A stretch of DNA of 64,000 nt from Hedera helix (GCA_947179155.2 OX359266.1:48226039-48290038), one strand, 5' to 3'; positions 10,545 to 24,969 are shown, counted from the first letter of the stretch. The notes: generated by a model from the sequence alone, not told the origin. Numbers and translations: made by a program.

Positions 10545-10549
10545 ATCTC

Positions 10550-12056
10550 AATGATAGTGATGGTAGGTTCTACCATCATAAAAAGAAAATATTACAAAAA
10601 GAAATAAAATGGGTCAATTATACAACAAAATTGTAATGAGAAGGTGCATGAGATAAGGTTTATGAAATCCACTATACAAGATCTTACATGAATTAGTCGG
10701 GCCAACCGCCCACATGCCTTACTGGTCTTCCTACCTTACTTGACTTTCTGCATTACATGTAGTAATTTTTTCCCCACGTCTCATAAACACATTTTGTTAA
10801 TATGTTATCAACCTTTTCACTTTCAACTCTAAAAGAAAAAATAATAATAAAAAGAAAAAAGAGGAGCCTGCTTTTCAAATCAATTAGTGTTGAAAAAACG
10901 CCTCCAACTAAACCGTTTCTAATAAATTAAACAACAAAAAACTAAAAATTAGGAGGTCACAAATCGAACTCCGAAAAATTCACTATAATCTATTGTGAGT
11001 ACAAATTATCTTTTCAAAATTTGGCACAAAAAACTTAAAATATTACAAAATTGAGAGAAAATTATCTCACCATAAAAAATCCTTTGAATTAATTAAAGTA
11101 TTTCAACTATCAATTAATTCGAGTAAATGACAATATCCGTAAATAAACCTTTATAACTCTCAATTTTCTTTTTGCGAAAGCACAATTAATCCTCAATTGG
11201 GTAAAATAAGTAACCGGTGGCCCTTTTCATTGTACAAACACAATTAGTTGGATTAACCCACTTTTCTATATGTTATATATTTACTTATGCGACCATCTTG
11301 CCATTCTAATGGTTAAATTATATTCTCGAACACTCTCCCTCGCATTTTTATAGCAACAAATACAAGGACCACTGTATTTTGTAAGGGAACAAAATTATAT
11401 GTGGACCTTTAGGGTTTGTATATGAGCACAACTAAATATCATATCAAATTATTCGGTATAAAATTAGTTGACAGTGAGTGATGGAATTCATAGACTCCAT
11501 ATATTAAAAAATGATTAAAAAAATAAATAAATTAAGGAGAATAGGTAGACATGTTTTATTTTGTTATTCCACTATGATACCTCCAACTCTCCAAGTGAGG
11601 ATAACAAGTTTATGTTCCCCTGGTCCATTTCTAAATTCTTATTATGTGTGAATGGGATAATTTTGTTTTGTTGGTCAGTGGAGTAGGAGGATAAAATTAT
11701 CTTTTTTGTGGCTTATTCTATGGTAAATAAGTTACATTTTCTCCCATCCTTTTCATCGGACAACATTAATTTTATCAACTTAATATAAAAGCAAAGAACA
11801 ATAAAAAGCTACCCCAAGATAATAGTTGGGTCTGCGGGAATTGAGTATTTTTTAACCAAATTTTGGTCAATAATAATCTTACCAAAATTTATTCTTTCAC
11901 ATTTATACAATTATGTATGTACAAAAATAAAATCATGACTTTCTTCTTCTTCTTCTTCTTCTTCTTCTTCAAAAACTACTTGGCACCACTTTTTCTATTC
12001 GACGGTACTCATTTTCTTTTTCTTTTTTGTATATTTTTTCCGGCCAAAACTTATGG
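10550..12056. other. Intergenic, AT-rich, no gene recognised
   Basis: No conserved coding region on either strand. Contains a (TTC)10 microsatellite at 11941-11970, which creates the run of Phe codons in the short open frame there; that frame is not a credible gene. Confidence 0.6.
11941..11970. repeat. (TTC)10 microsatellite
   Basis: Ten perfect TTC units. Confidence 0.95.
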
Positions 12057-12062
12057 GTCATG

Positions 12063-12403
12063 TTTATTTATAAAAAATATATTTTGAATTAGACTATTTA
12101 TCTTAATTTAATATTAATTTGGACTATTTAATCATTTGAAGAGAGACTATTAATCTCTTAATATAAGACTATTAGTCTCATAAAACCACTTGATAACTTA
12201 AAATGGAGAGACTATTAATCTCACATTAATTATAAGATTATATAATTCCCTTATAAATAGTTTTAGGAATGATAAAAAATTAAATAATATATAAGATTAT
12301 TTAATGGACTACTAATTCTCTATTATGAGATAAAATAAATCGAAGTACTATTAAAATAAGACAAATAGTTTAATCTCAAATATATTTTTTGTAAATAAAT
12401 ATA
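12063..12403. mobile_element. MITE, 341 bp, about 50-bp imperfect TIRs
   Basis: The left end (TTTATTTATAAAAAATATAT and on) and the reverse complement of the right end (ATTTATTTACAAAAAATATA and on) pair over about 50 bp with scattered mismatches. GTCATG occurs directly on both sides (12057-12062 and 12404-12409) as a probable target duplication. Inside, the 15-bp palindrome GAGACTATTAATCTC occurs at 12143 and 12208. No coding capacity. Superfamily uncertain (hAT or Mutator by duplication length). Confidence 0.7.
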
Positions 12404-12409
12404 GTCATG

Positions 12410-14056
12410 AGGCATTATAGTAGTTCACTTCTTCTTACATTTCAAGGAGTTTTAGCCCCAAAAAAAATAATTGAAGTACTAATTTAGGAACAAAATGCAA
12501 GTAAAATGAATTACTATTATTTAGTGATATTAATAAACTCGTATTAATCATGAGAATTATAATAATTAATCAAACGTCACGTAGAAAAAGAAATAAAATT
12601 TATATCAATTGATTAAGAACTCTCAAACCTTTTTGAAAACATATTTTATTAACTTGGGAAAGAGGCCAATAGCGAGATTAAAATACAACTTTTATTCAAC
12701 ACGTAAAAAAGGGTACGAATTTTAACGGTCACGATCTCTTCTTGTACCGTATTTTAGTACGCGTATAAATGAAACCTCATTGAAGGTGATATTTATTTTG
12801 TTGCACGTGTTAAAATATTCAGTTTTATAATATTAACACAAAATATAAATAAATTTAAAGTTGTTTAGCGCATCCACTAATATTAATTTGTTGGATGGTG
12901 AACGCACTTTCCCCTCCTTGTTTGGTGAATTAATTAAATATCTTTGAAATTTAGTTTAATTTAATTGACAACTTAATCTACCTAATCCTGCGTAGGATTA
13001 ACAGTGAAATAATTAATAAAGTCTATAAAGATATTCTATCTTAACCCTATAAACAATAATTAGTTCTTTATTTAGTAGTAATAAAATGATAACAAAATAT
13101 AAAATAAAAAAATTAAAGAATATTTGTCATTTTATATTATTATCAAATAAAATAAAAAATAAAAACTCTTTTATGCGACAGAAAATAAATTCTTTTTATG
13201 TAACAATAAAAGTACATAATTGTATCTTTAACTTTAATAAAATTATAAAAAAAAATGTTTCTCTAACGTTAGAACTACGTAAAAAATAATATTCATTTCC
13301 GTCTCCTTTATTGAAGGAGAATTTGCATATAATTAATAAGATATTTAAAAAAAATCTTGGTAAAACATAGTTAATATATAGTATTAAAAAGGAAAATTAA
13401 TGAAAACCACCTAGCTTATTGAAGCATTTAATTGACTGCTCAAACTAATCAAATAGCTTCCATTTTTTACATGACGAATTAATGATAAAGAGTCGGAAAA
13501 TCGAACAAAATGGATAATCATTTCAATATATATAAATAATGTAAAAAAACTTCTAAAAATTAATCATGGATCAATAATGTCTACATTAGAGTTAAACTCA
13601 TTATTTTTTTGGTGTATGAGTTTAATATTATTACGAGATATTGTAAAATTTGACTATATGATACATTATACTTATATTAATATTTTTTTATAATAAAAAA
13701 AATCAATTATGTAATTCATTATATTCGTAGTGACATTAGAAAAAATGAGTACATTAACCGAAATATTTGAGTCGTAGCCGGGTACGGGTTAATTGATCCT
13801 CGTGTAATCAACTTGACCCAGTTTTATAGTTTATGAATAGTCAGGTAATAATAATATCTCTCCTCCTACACAATAATTTCCAAAAGATGGATATTTCATT
13901 CTTAAATAAATATATTAGGGGCACAGTGAGTGTCACGCCTTATCATGGTTTATAAATTAAATTGAAACTTGTGCTTGCTCCCTAAAAGAAAGACCAATGA
14001 CCAAATATAAATTTTTATTTTGGTTCAATCTTTTATGATGTTTCCATATGTCTATT

Positions 14057-14102
<46 letters not shown>

Positions 14103-15316
14103 TTGAACTAGTTTCCTTTTCTGTATTTTTTGTCTCTACATAACATAAAGATTGAGATTTCGCTGGCCTGTGGTGAAATTTTTCATAATTTAATTATTCC
14201 ATAATAATATGTAATTAGGTTTATAATTATGATAATTATTAAATCGAATAAAATTACTTATTTGTGTACTTCAAATCAGGAATTTAGCTTCAAAAGTACC
14301 ATTCTAATTCTATCCTCAATTTTGTAAAAATATTTCCACCCCATCGTCTTCTTCGCTAGGCTCCATCTCACACCTCTAATTTAATATTATCATAATTTGT
14401 TTTGGAGTGGTATATATGCATATACGTACTAAATTCAAAATTGTATATCTTAAGAAAAGAAAATGATTAATTTATCCTTAACAAATAAGGCCCAAATTCA
14501 CTTAATTATAATTTATCTATTTTATCCGTGATATAATACGCATAATAACTAAGAGATAATACAATTATTAATTATTTATAAATCAAACAAAATTGCTGAT
14601 TTTTTTAATAAAAATAATCTCAATGTCAAATAAAATAGTTTATTGACTTTTTTCTATTAGTTCGCAATGTTCATTTACAACATCATAGTTTTTTCTTATT
14701 ACAATAATTTTCCTTTATTTGATTACGTTTTTTTCAATGTTTGTTTATTTTTAAATAATATTATTTATAAATAATATTAAATTATTTTAATTATAATATT
14801 TTTTGGTCACACACATACACCGTGTGTGCCAAGTTACTATAATTTAAATTAAAAAAATTAGCAAGTGTCTTTTATTTAAAACAATTATAGACAAATTGTA
14901 AAATCAAGTTTTATTTTATTTTGTAATTATTGCGTGTAAGAAGCTCAAGATTATATGGGTAGATAGATAGTAAATATATAAATTAGAATTTCATTTAATA
15001 AAGATAAATTAATCAATTTTTTTTTTTTACTTTTAAGTGTGCAACTATTAATTCAACAATGATGAGTCGAAAGCACGAGACAATCAGCAATTGAATTCAA
15101 TGTTCCTCAACTTGAAATCCTTAATTTTCTTGTAACATAAATAAGAATATAAGTTCCATAAATAAATAAAAATTTCACAATAAAGACAAATTAGGTAACT
15201 AGAATCGAAACTGATTTATTTTTTATTTTTCGTCACAGCCCCGCCGTATGAGCGGATCGAATCGCCGAGCTTTCAGCTATTAAACGGCTCATCTCTCATT
15301 CTCTCTCGGTTCGGAC
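12410..15316. other. Intergenic, very AT-rich
   Basis: No gene recognised. Contains a TA microsatellite at about 14060-14099. Short open frames here have AT-driven composition (Lys, Ile, Asn, Phe) and are not supported. Confidence 0.6.
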
Positions 15317-15497
15317 GGAAAATTATTCAGTAATTCTAGAAGATAGTCGCATAATATTTTAAATTAATTATATATTTTTATTTTAGTTATATGTCATTGT
15401 ATATAATTTTAGATTTATTAAAATAATTTTTTTTATTAAAATAAAGAAATATAAATACTACGTGATTATATTCTATAAGTACTGAATAATTATTCTT
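15317..15497. mobile_element. MITE, 181 bp, hAT-like, target duplication (G/T)TTCGGAC
   Basis: The ends AAAATTATTCAGTA and, in reverse complement on the right, ATAATTATTCAGTA are inverted repeats that extend imperfectly for about 30 bp. TTCGGAC flanks both sides (15310-15316 and 15498-15504), 8 bp with one mismatch if extended, as expected for hAT elements. Confidence 0.7.
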
Positions 15498-16422
15498 TTC
15501 GGACACAACTGCTTCGGATAGTCGCAGCCCTTCACTTCTCTCTCACACACCTATAATTTGTATATACATATATGTATATAGGAGGACACGTCAGATCATG
15601 AACCCACGAACCGCCGCTCTCAACCAACAGGCTCATCTCTCTCGCTTCCAAAATCCACATTACCCTCATTCAATCCACGCAAATTTTCTCTCTCTTCTTT
15701 AAAATCAATCCACATTTTTCCCCCTGTTTAATTGTTTTTCATTTGACCTACCCCTCAACAACTTGAAGTCTTATAGTATATTAACTATTAAGAAAATTGC
15801 AGAGGTGTAACCTTCCTCTCTCTTTCTCTCTCCCTTGGAACCTGGATCAAGTAAAGAAGTAAAAACCGCTTTTTACTTGAAGGTTCTGTTAGCCATTTCA
15901 TTGTGCGAATTACCTACCGGCTTCTTCCCTTTGTTTTTATATATATCTACAGGAAGAGAGAGAAACAGAGAGAATATATATTATACTAAAATACTATTAT
16001 ATTCTTTCCTCCTCTATTTACCAAATTACTTTCTATAGATTTCTACATTGATTCTCTGGGGGAATATAATTGGATTTTTTTCATCAATACCTCATAAACC
16101 CACTCGCTGTAGATATAGATTGGGTCAGATATATTTGCTTTCCTAAATTCTTTACCCAGATAATTGTTTTTAATTGCTTTTGTTTGCTGTCGATTCTGAT
16201 CATCATCTGTTTCGATCGTAACTTAAAAGCAAATAAGTAATTGATTTTGTTAATCTAATATCATCATCAACATTTTTTTGGTCAAAACTGGTGGAACCTA
16301 GGTTTTTCGATTTCTGGGTATGATCATAAACCCATGAAATATCGAATTTTGATTTCTGGGTATTGACTGGAATTTGATTTTACGATCTGGGCTTTCGTCC
16401 GAATTTTGATTCCACTCGAGTG

Positions 16423-19400
16423 ATGGCGGGAATGAAGTCTGGAAGCATTCTCGATAAGTGGCGGGATTACTTCCGTACTACCAATTCTGACATTTTTGAT
16501 ATAATCGAACATGGGATTATGGTTGCGGCTTCTGATTTTCCCCAAGAGTTTAGGTTGAGGCGAGATCGAATTGCTCAGATTTTGTTCTCTTCTAAACTGA
16601 CTAAATGTGTGGGTTGCGATCGTGTTGAGTTGTTAGTTCCTGGTGAGGAGAGAGATAATGAGGACGATGACGACGATAATTTTAAGATTGGTGGTAGGTG
16701 TGATTCTGAGACTGGTAGGAGTAAGGAGAGCAAATTGGATAGTGGTAGAGATGATCATGCTGATGAGATGAATGTGAACCAGATGCTTAGCAATTACAGT
16801 TATGGGGATGCTGAGGCATTAACTGATGAGATTGAAAAGGAGTCTCAGATGCTTGGGGAGGTTTTGAGAATCAAAGGGATTGTGGGGAACAGTGAAGATG
16901 AGGTTTGTTTGTCCCCTTCTTCTACTTGCATTATCCTGTTTTATTTGTTTCCTGGTATACTTTTATGTTTATGAAGATTAAGTTTTTGAAGCTGTGGTAC
17001 TTGTTCTATGTTTATCAAGTTAATTCAATTTTGTACTCTGTGGCTCTTTTGAGATGGGTTTGAAGAATTGTTTGCTGAGATAGTTTAATTTTAATTTGAT
17101 TAGTTTGTTTTGAATGGATTCATTTGTCTGCCTGGGGTTAGGGATTTTGATTGATGGTTCTGTTTTGACAGCCCGATTTGTTATTGATCGATTCGCTGAG
17201 GAGGCTTGAATTGATGTCTTTGTCTGTGGAAATTCTTAAGGTTTGGATATAATGCTTTTTACTAGTCATTGGTTATTTTCTTACCCCTTGTTTTTGGGTT
17301 ATTTGCAATGTTAAATCTGTTCAATTTCATTATATTGAGTTTGGCTCACTTACATTACTGTTCATACTTCAGGCCACTGAGATTGGAAAGGCAGTTAATG
17401 CTCTTCGAAAGCACGCCTCGAAGGATATTCGACATCTAGCCCGGAAACTCATTCAGTATGAATTTCTTGTTTAAATAAATTTATATGTATGAATTGTATT
17501 CACTTGATGGTGCAATAAATATGAAATGATTCCCACTTGTGAAATACCATTAGGAGATTTTTGTCTTGTATGTTATAAATAATGTTTTGATGGCCCTAAT
17601 AGTTATGGCGCGCGTAGTTTCTAGTTTTGATGCTTTTACGGTCTGTTGGCTTCATTTCAATTTTTATTGTTAATTTCAAAAAGGAGTGATATATATGTCT
17701 TTTTTACTTTTGAATCTGATTTTTTGTTTCTGTAGGAAAACACCTACACTTTGTGTTGATGTAGGCATGTAGTGCACTTATTATACTTACCAGCAAGGTT
17801 GAAAATTCTTTTCCATGTGTTGTTTCATTTTTGCTTCAAAGTTCAAAAATTGGAATAGAAGCTTTTCGGTAGTTTTGCTTTGTTGAGGTAAAGGCAAACG
17901 ATTCTCATTTTGCACTTGTCCCTTTATCTCTGAAATGGAACTGTTTTCAACAGGAAATTTTTGAGTCCTTTCTCACCACCTCCACCCCCAACATTGAAAA
18001 GGAAAGAAAAAAAATGGAGAAGAAGATGATTGCTGAATAAAAACAATTCAAAGTGTTTCCATTTTCTATTCTTCAGTTTTTTATTGTGAATGGATCATGA
18101 ATTTCAATTAATTTCAGCGTCACGAATGTGATATGAATTGTGTATTAAATTTTGTTTATTTGGAAAGTAGAATTATATTATCCTTTCGTTATCTGCTTGT
18201 TAGTGGAGTTATTTTACTAGTTTGTGAATTCAGTTCACTTTTTTTCAGCTAGAATGGCCTTTAATTCTTCTATTTTATATTTGAGTTTAGGGAGCTTATC
18301 TCTTTCTTCTGAACTGATTGTTATGAATTGCAGGGGATGGAAACTTATGGTAGATGAGTGGGTGATTGCGACAGCAATTATTGCAGGTAGATTATCAGGA
18401 AGTTTCTTTGAAAAATATTTGTTTCATTTTAGTTTTGAATTGAAATTGAGGTCAAAATTCAATGTGTTCAATTATGAACTTATAGGTACCTCGGAAGGTG
18501 GTACGCCAGAGTCTATGAATCCCTCTATTCTTGATGAAGAAGAAGGGCTCCCTTCGCCTCCATTGGATGATTTAGCATTTTTTGCTACTCAACCTACTTC
18601 AATGGAATTTTCTCAGGTATTTGCATTTTGTCATCCCTGTACGTACAGCAACTTACTAGTGGTTTTTGTGGTTATAAGCTGATTAGTTTTCTCTCGTGTG
18701 TTTTTTCTCAACTGTGCTGTACGAAGTTCTTTGATGGCATGGATGATGATGAAAGTGAGTTGAATTTTTATCCCTTATGAGTTTCTCATATAGCTTTGTT
18801 ACGTGTTCTTTGTTTCAGAATTTCTTACTTTCTAGGAATTCATGATATTTATTGGTCATTTTGTTGCAGATCTTGGAAACATTGCGGAATTCAACCAGAA
18901 CCGTGAAAGTGGTAGAAAGCCACAGGTGGAGAGCCCCAATGTTATGAAGCAGAGGCAGTGGCTTCCCATTGAGTCAATCACTCCTCCAAAGGACAAGAAG
19001 GATGAACAAACTAGGAAACAAGAAGCTTCAATCAAGAAACAAGCCACGCTACCAAAGGCAAATAAGCCCTCCATTGCGGAATCCGGGCCTGGGAGACCTA
19101 CAAAACCAAGTTTCGAACACAAGGTCCGTAACGAGACAAAGTTGCAGCAAAAATCAGATAAAGCAACTATCCAGAGGCCACCGGTGTCTCAACAAAATGT
19201 AAGTCTTGCAGTGACAGATGTTTTTTATACTTTCATCTAACCGCTTGAAGCTTTGAGCTGATGGTTGTTTGTTTGCCCAGAAATCAAGGTGTGCAGATGA
19301 GGCTTCTGTTCAAGTAAAACTTGAAGCCACAAAGAGGAAGCTCCAAGAGCGCTACCAACAAGCTGAAAATGGTTCGTCTGTTCTTTTTAAACATGGATTT

Positions 19401-19899
19401 CTCATCTTTTAAGACTTTGCAACCTTGAATTTGAGATGATATCTCCTAGACCTAGGTAAATTTGGAAAGGAACAAAAATAGAATTCAAAACTTTGCGTTT
19501 GTCGGGAAAATATACTGAAGAGGAAATCTGATGAGTGTGCCTCACAGTGAGCTTGGTATTAAGGTGTTGGTGGGATGGGTTGACAACCTCCTGGTGAATA
19601 TCTATGCTTATGCTGAGATCCCACAAACAATAGCTTTCCTCTATTTTGAACTTGTCTTGCTAATGACTTTATATCTGAAAGAAGGGTCACTCCATAAAGT
19701 TATTTGAATCTTATAGCATACTAATAAAATTGAAAGTTTCATCTGATGATGCTTTGTAATTCTTGTAACAGCCAAGAGGCAGCGGACAATACAGGTTATG
19801 GAATTGCATGATCTTCCCAAGCAGGGTCTTGGCCATAAAAATCCTCATGTGAGACCTGGCAACAACCATAACAGGCATTGGGTAAATGGGCGTCGCTAG
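16423..19899 (+). CDS. MED26: Mediator of RNA polymerase II transcription subunit 26-type protein (TFIIS N-terminal domain)
   Basis: Nine exons: 16423-16902, 17172-17240, 17373-17455, 18334-18386, 18486-18616, 18727-18754, 18870-19198, 19281-19371 and 19772-19899. All junctions are GT..AG and keep one frame (463 residues). Residues 9-58 (SILDKWRDYFRTTNSDIFDI and on) are the plant MED26 N-terminal segment. Residues 79-86 are acidic. The TFIIS N-terminal (LW) domain lies at about 130-230, with the hallmark GKAVNALRKHASKDIRHLAR and GWKLMVDEWV across exons 3-4. The C-terminal half is basic, Lys- and Gln-rich, and ends RHWVNGRR. Family members sit in the nucleus and link Mediator to elongation factors. 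The ATG at 16423 is chosen because the conserved segment follows at once; a second Met is at codon 4. Copy type (26b or 26c) is unresolved. Confidence 0.9.
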
Positions 19900-20508
19900 T
19901 TTCCCCAATTTTGTAGACTTGATTAAAATAACCAACCAAGTTTCCTCCAGTTTGCACCAACAACCTCTTCAGGCGGTTACCCTTCATCTGCTTGACTTTT
20001 TGAAGGTGCAAATGTTATTTAATTGATATGGGTTGCTCCAAGATTGGAGAGTCGAGCTTTGGGAATCCTCTTGATCAATTAAGAGACATTTAGGTGTAGA
20101 CTTTTAATTGCAGTGTTAGAGCCCAGCATTAAATAATTCGTTTGACTAATATTCCTGTCTTACAAAAGTACTCGACCGTTTTTTTGTATTATTATATGTG
20201 TGAAAAACATGGGAGATCGAATGGACGCGGTCATGATCTTAAAGAAGCTGATGTTTTTGACTTCTTCTTCTCCAACTGAACGTGTTTGTCCAAGTAATAA
20301 TAATACTCCGTCCTTATATGTAACAACCGTCCGTTTGGCTGTACGTAGTCAAACTACTAGATACCTTTTCTTCCTTGTGCTATTTTGGCCCTTAATAATT
20401 TATTTGTTAATTACGTGCAGCAAAAATATATAAATCTTGCATTAAGTTTTATAATTTAATAATATTAATCACCTAGTTCATAAATTAAATCTTTAATCTT
20501 CTAACATT
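19900..20508. other. 3' flank of MED26 and short intergenic spacer
   Basis: Probable 3' UTR up to about 20160. A lone TACTCCGTCC-type MITE end at about 20306 suggests a Stowaway remnant. No gene recognised. Confidence 0.5.
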
Positions 20509-23258
20509 AACTCATACAAAGATGGGCATTTAAATTTCACAAATTATATGTTAAATCCAGCAAATCTATATAAACCCTTGACATATAAAAATAAAAAACT
20601 ACCTTGCTATATATATATATATTTTGTATGCAAATCTAAACCTTTAGGTGAATAATTTAAATACAAACAATTTGCGTAATGACAGACTAAATAAATTGGT
20701 GGCGGCCGACTGGCAAATTAATATTGAAGTTGAAATGTTAGAAAGGTGAATGCTTAGGGAGAAAGTAAGTCATGCTTTTCTTCCCCCTAACGAAATAGTC
20801 CTCCAGGACAATTAGGTAATCCATCCACTTACTCTTTTATTTTGGGAAAATACAAATAATAATTCAACAAGAACTCTCTCGCGTGAATAAGAGATAAGTA
20901 CCACACTTATTTGAAAGAGATTTTGCAAAAATATTAAATTTTATTTGTAAGAAAATCAATTTTCTCTATTTTAAAGCATTTATTATTAAAATATGAATTA
21001 ATTAATGAGGGAGGTTATCATATAAGTGTAAGATTTATTTATTTAGAGAAATAGTTTAAATGAAACAATTCTCATGCATGTCCACTCACACACAAAAAAA
21101 AAAAGAAAAAAACATGATTCTCATGTTGGTCTGTACATTCTGCTTAACTAGAATTACTTCCATGAGGTGTGAGAGGATCAATAAACATGAGAAACCAACC
21201 AACCTTTTTATGTCCAAAAGGAAAAAAACAAAACGAACCTTATCCCTTGCAATCCCATTTAAGATCAAATTTAGTCCAGCCTTTCTACGGGAAGCAAAAT
21301 TTTAATAAGATTCCAAATTTAAAGTCTCTAGTATATAAGTAAGCGATGATCACTTTAACTATCATTATAATTTACTTATATTATCATAAAGGTTGAGGGT
21401 TAAAATTTTGTTAATAACAAGTTATTATAAAAATACGTTCAGAAGTCCATGTGCCGACAGAGAGATGAAAACAAATTATCCCCTCTCTTCTTAAATTAAA
21501 ATAAATTATTATAATAGATTAAAATATTTTTAAAAAAAAAGAAGAAGTCTCGTATATAAATTTATATTATAGATATAAATTATATATAAATATTAAGTAT
21601 AAAATAACATGACATATAATGTATAAATATTTAGTTGACCCATTTAATTGTACCACCCAAGCTCCACACAACAACCAAATCTCTTCATAATAGGTCCACC
21701 AATCACACATTATATGCCACTTGATTTTGGGCATATTTTTATTTTTTTTTATGTATGATTCGTGTTCATAATAGAACTCCTCACATATATTATATCATTA
21801 TTATATTAATTATTTAGCAACTATATATACTCTCTTTTTTTCATAAAAAAAATTCTTATAAAAACATTTTAGTGATTAAGGCTATTCTATTGTTTTACAT
21901 TTTCTCCTAAAATTAGTAAGTTCTTACAATAGTATTGTTGATGGTTTTTCATACCTTCTTCATTTAGTTTTAGTTATTTTTGCACCTTTTGATTGATCTC
22001 TTTATTTATGTACGTACACCTTTATTTCAACATGATAATAAAATTATAATAATAAACTTGAATATATTGAATCGTACTATACTACTACTAATAAAAAAAT
22101 AAAAATAAAAAAATTTGTAAAACAATTTTTATTTATTTATAAATATGAGTCTTTTTGTATAACAGGTCTATAATGATATATTTGCACCCTAAAAAAGGAG
22201 AGACCTATCATGATATACAAAAATATGATAAAGGCACATATATGTGAAACAAAAACGTACTCTCATTTTGGGGTTAGTTTTGGTTGCCGTTTTGAATTAT
22301 GGGGAGTTAGAAGGTTATATCATCTTTCACCGCTGAGGCAATGGGTATCCTCAAAGACATCTTTTTTGCTATGGACCGCACGTTACATTTGGATTTAAAA
22401 AAAATAGAATAAATGAAGGAACAGAGTAGAGAATGAAATATAATAGATAATGGAATGATTTATTTTATTTCAAATGAAATAAATCATTTTATATTATCCC
22501 TTAAAGAATAAAATTTATAAATTTTGCAGGGATGAAAATAGTCCGTTTCATTCCATTCTAATAGAGTAACTAAATATAATTTTTTTTACTTTATAAGAAT
22601 GAATTATTTCATTCTTACATTTATTCCTCAAATTTAAGCGTGACATTAACATTACAGATATTATTATGGACTCTAATTCTATAAACTTGATCAACTTAGT
22701 TCAGTTTGGTTGTGAGGATCTCTCCGAAATCTATCATTTGATCTCAGAATATCTTTTTTTATTTAGAAGTTTCGAGTGTTATTCTTTTTCTCATATATTT
22801 AGAGATGACAATATTTTAACACATCACTTGTTGAGATAACTTTTTCTTTTGATAGATTTTATTCTTGAATAAAAGAAATTCTCCTTTAATTTTATCAAAT
22901 TTGTAATTCGGATCGTTTTAATAAATAATCTCCCCTCTTTTCCGGAGTTTCTATTTTTATATTTTTTCAGAAAAAAAAGAAAAACATAAACTTCAAATCT
23001 AATTTAAGGCCACAATAACAACACTCTTTTTGGCCCACTATCACTATCCCAAAATAATTGGACAGGGACTTGTCTATCTTATCCCGCAAAATGTATCTAT
23101 ATATATTATAGGAAATTGCATCCAATTCTCCTACTTTTAGCTCTTTGATAGAGTAGCTTGTACAAGCAACCTAAGAATAGCATAATTTCGATTGATAAAA
23201 AAAGAAATAACAGAATTGCTCATTAATTAAAATTTGGTCAATGGCTGCCTTTTAACAA

Positions 23259-23536
23259 TACTTCCTCTTTTTCATTATATAAGTCATTTAAGATATAATT
23301 ATATATATTAAAAAATCTCAATAATAGTAATATTAAGTAATTAATATTAATTTGAAATTTCATTACTACTCATGCAGTAATTAATTTTTCACATCCTCCT
23401 TCTCTCTCTCAATTATTCCATCTTTAAGGATAAAGTAAAAAATGATTAAATTTTTTCCTCTGAATATATGTAAAACATTTTATATTTTGAAAAAAAATAA
23501 AAATTAAAACGGCTTATATAATAAAAGGAGGGAATA
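23259..23536. mobile_element. Stowaway-type MITE in duplication copy 1
   Basis: Left end TACTTCCTCTTTTTCATTAT with ATAAGTC; the right end in reverse complement is TATTCCCTCCTTTTATTATA with TAAGCCG. Bounded by TA. Present in both copies, so it predates the duplication. Confidence 0.7.
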
Positions 23537-24817
23537 TTATTATACTCATAAAGTAAATTAATAAAGACTTTCCCTCGTATTAAATCAAGTTAAAAAGCAA
23601 CTCAAAAAAGACAATAATTAAATATAACAAATAAACTATAAAATTCCATTTAACAAAGGAAAATAATTTATATGTTAGATAAATTTTACGATAAAATTGA
23701 ATTGTAATTAGCGTGGAATTTTAGTTAATATAATAGAATAATAATATATAAGTTTTTTTTTATTCTCTTATATTTCATGTAATACGCTGTATTTATTATC
23801 AAAATAATATCATCATCCATAATGACTCTTTACTAAATCGATAAGTTTACTTCAAAATAAATGGAAACTTACTAAGTTTCTCTCTCACACACAAACACAC
23901 ACTGTTCTAAAACTTGGACGTTATTAATTCAATAGAAGCACTCGAATGGAAAGGTGTAATTTGATAAGCATTGAAAATTGACTGTGATTTTGTCTATTTC
24001 ATTGGATCTCACATATTTATAAATGAGACAGTATGAAAAATACTATAAAAAAAAATCATTTAACTTGCGACTAAAGCCCTATCATCAGTATTTCAAATGG
24101 CATAATAAAAAAAGAAGATGAAATAGTAAGATTTTCAATGCGATTAATTTTAAATTGATATAAATTCATTTGACCTTAAATAATATACTTTTGAGTATTA
24201 TAAATAATTTAAAAGTATAATTTACATTAAATATAAATTTCTTAAAGTCAAAAAAAACCAAGACTTAATTGAGAGAATAATTTTAAGGGCCCTTAATTAC
24301 TTAGTCCTTCAAGTGTCAAAATCAAATTAGGTGGTGTCACCTAAACGATGAAACGAATGCCGCATCAGTTGTCCTTTTCCTTATCCACCATATCTCATTG
24401 CGGAGGAGGAGGAGGAGGAGGAGGAGGAGGAGGGGCAACAATGTATAGATTTTCACACTAGCAAACAAGACTCCAAACGTAGGCAGGATTAATTAATTAT
24501 GAACTGTATTATTTCCCGTTGAAATGTCATCTAAAATATGTGTTGATTACACGCAATGATTTAGCCCCTACAATTCTCCAAATTGACATAAAAATGAATA
24601 GGCCAATGTAAAAAATTATACTCCAGTATGAATTTTGGTGGCGTAGTTCGGTAACCTAAATAATAACTTTCTACACAAACATATAACTGATATACAATAA
24701 TTATATATATAGTATAAAATATTTTTTCCGTTTTAAATTATAACATCTTCTTCTTTACAAATCCCTGTTTGTAATACCCAAAAGGCTAGGGAAAGAAATG
24801 CATATGTTCATATTTAA

Positions 24818-24969
24818 GGAAAAAAATATGAGTAATGATATTTTGTAATGATCCATGCAATAATTTTTGTAAAAAATAGTGGGACCTACCATATAAGTGT
24901 TGGGTCCCACCATTTTTTACAAAAGTAAGAATCATTGGTAAAATAATTGTACATAACAAAGCTCAATAC
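24818..24969. mobile_element. 152-bp insertion present only in duplication copy 1 (Tourist-like MITE)
   Basis: Flanked by TTAA on both sides (24814-24817 and 24970-24973), while copy 2 has a single TTAA at the matching place (about 30390). Inside, GTAAAAAATAGTGGGACC and GGTCCCACCATTTTTTAC form a near-perfect inverted repeat around a short loop, and the ends are weak inverted repeats. TAA/TTA targets are typical of PIF/Harbinger Tourist elements. The empty site in copy 2 argues for insertion after the duplication. Confidence 0.75.

Noticed and set aside
21060..21305. 81-codon frame conserved exactly at 26218-26463
   Set aside because: Identity only reflects the recent duplication. The sequence is Lys/Thr-rich and driven by an A-run, with no domain.
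22210..22398. 62-codon frame repeated at 27367-27555
   Set aside because: Same reason: it lies within the duplicated non-coding block, has no recognised family and no coding context.
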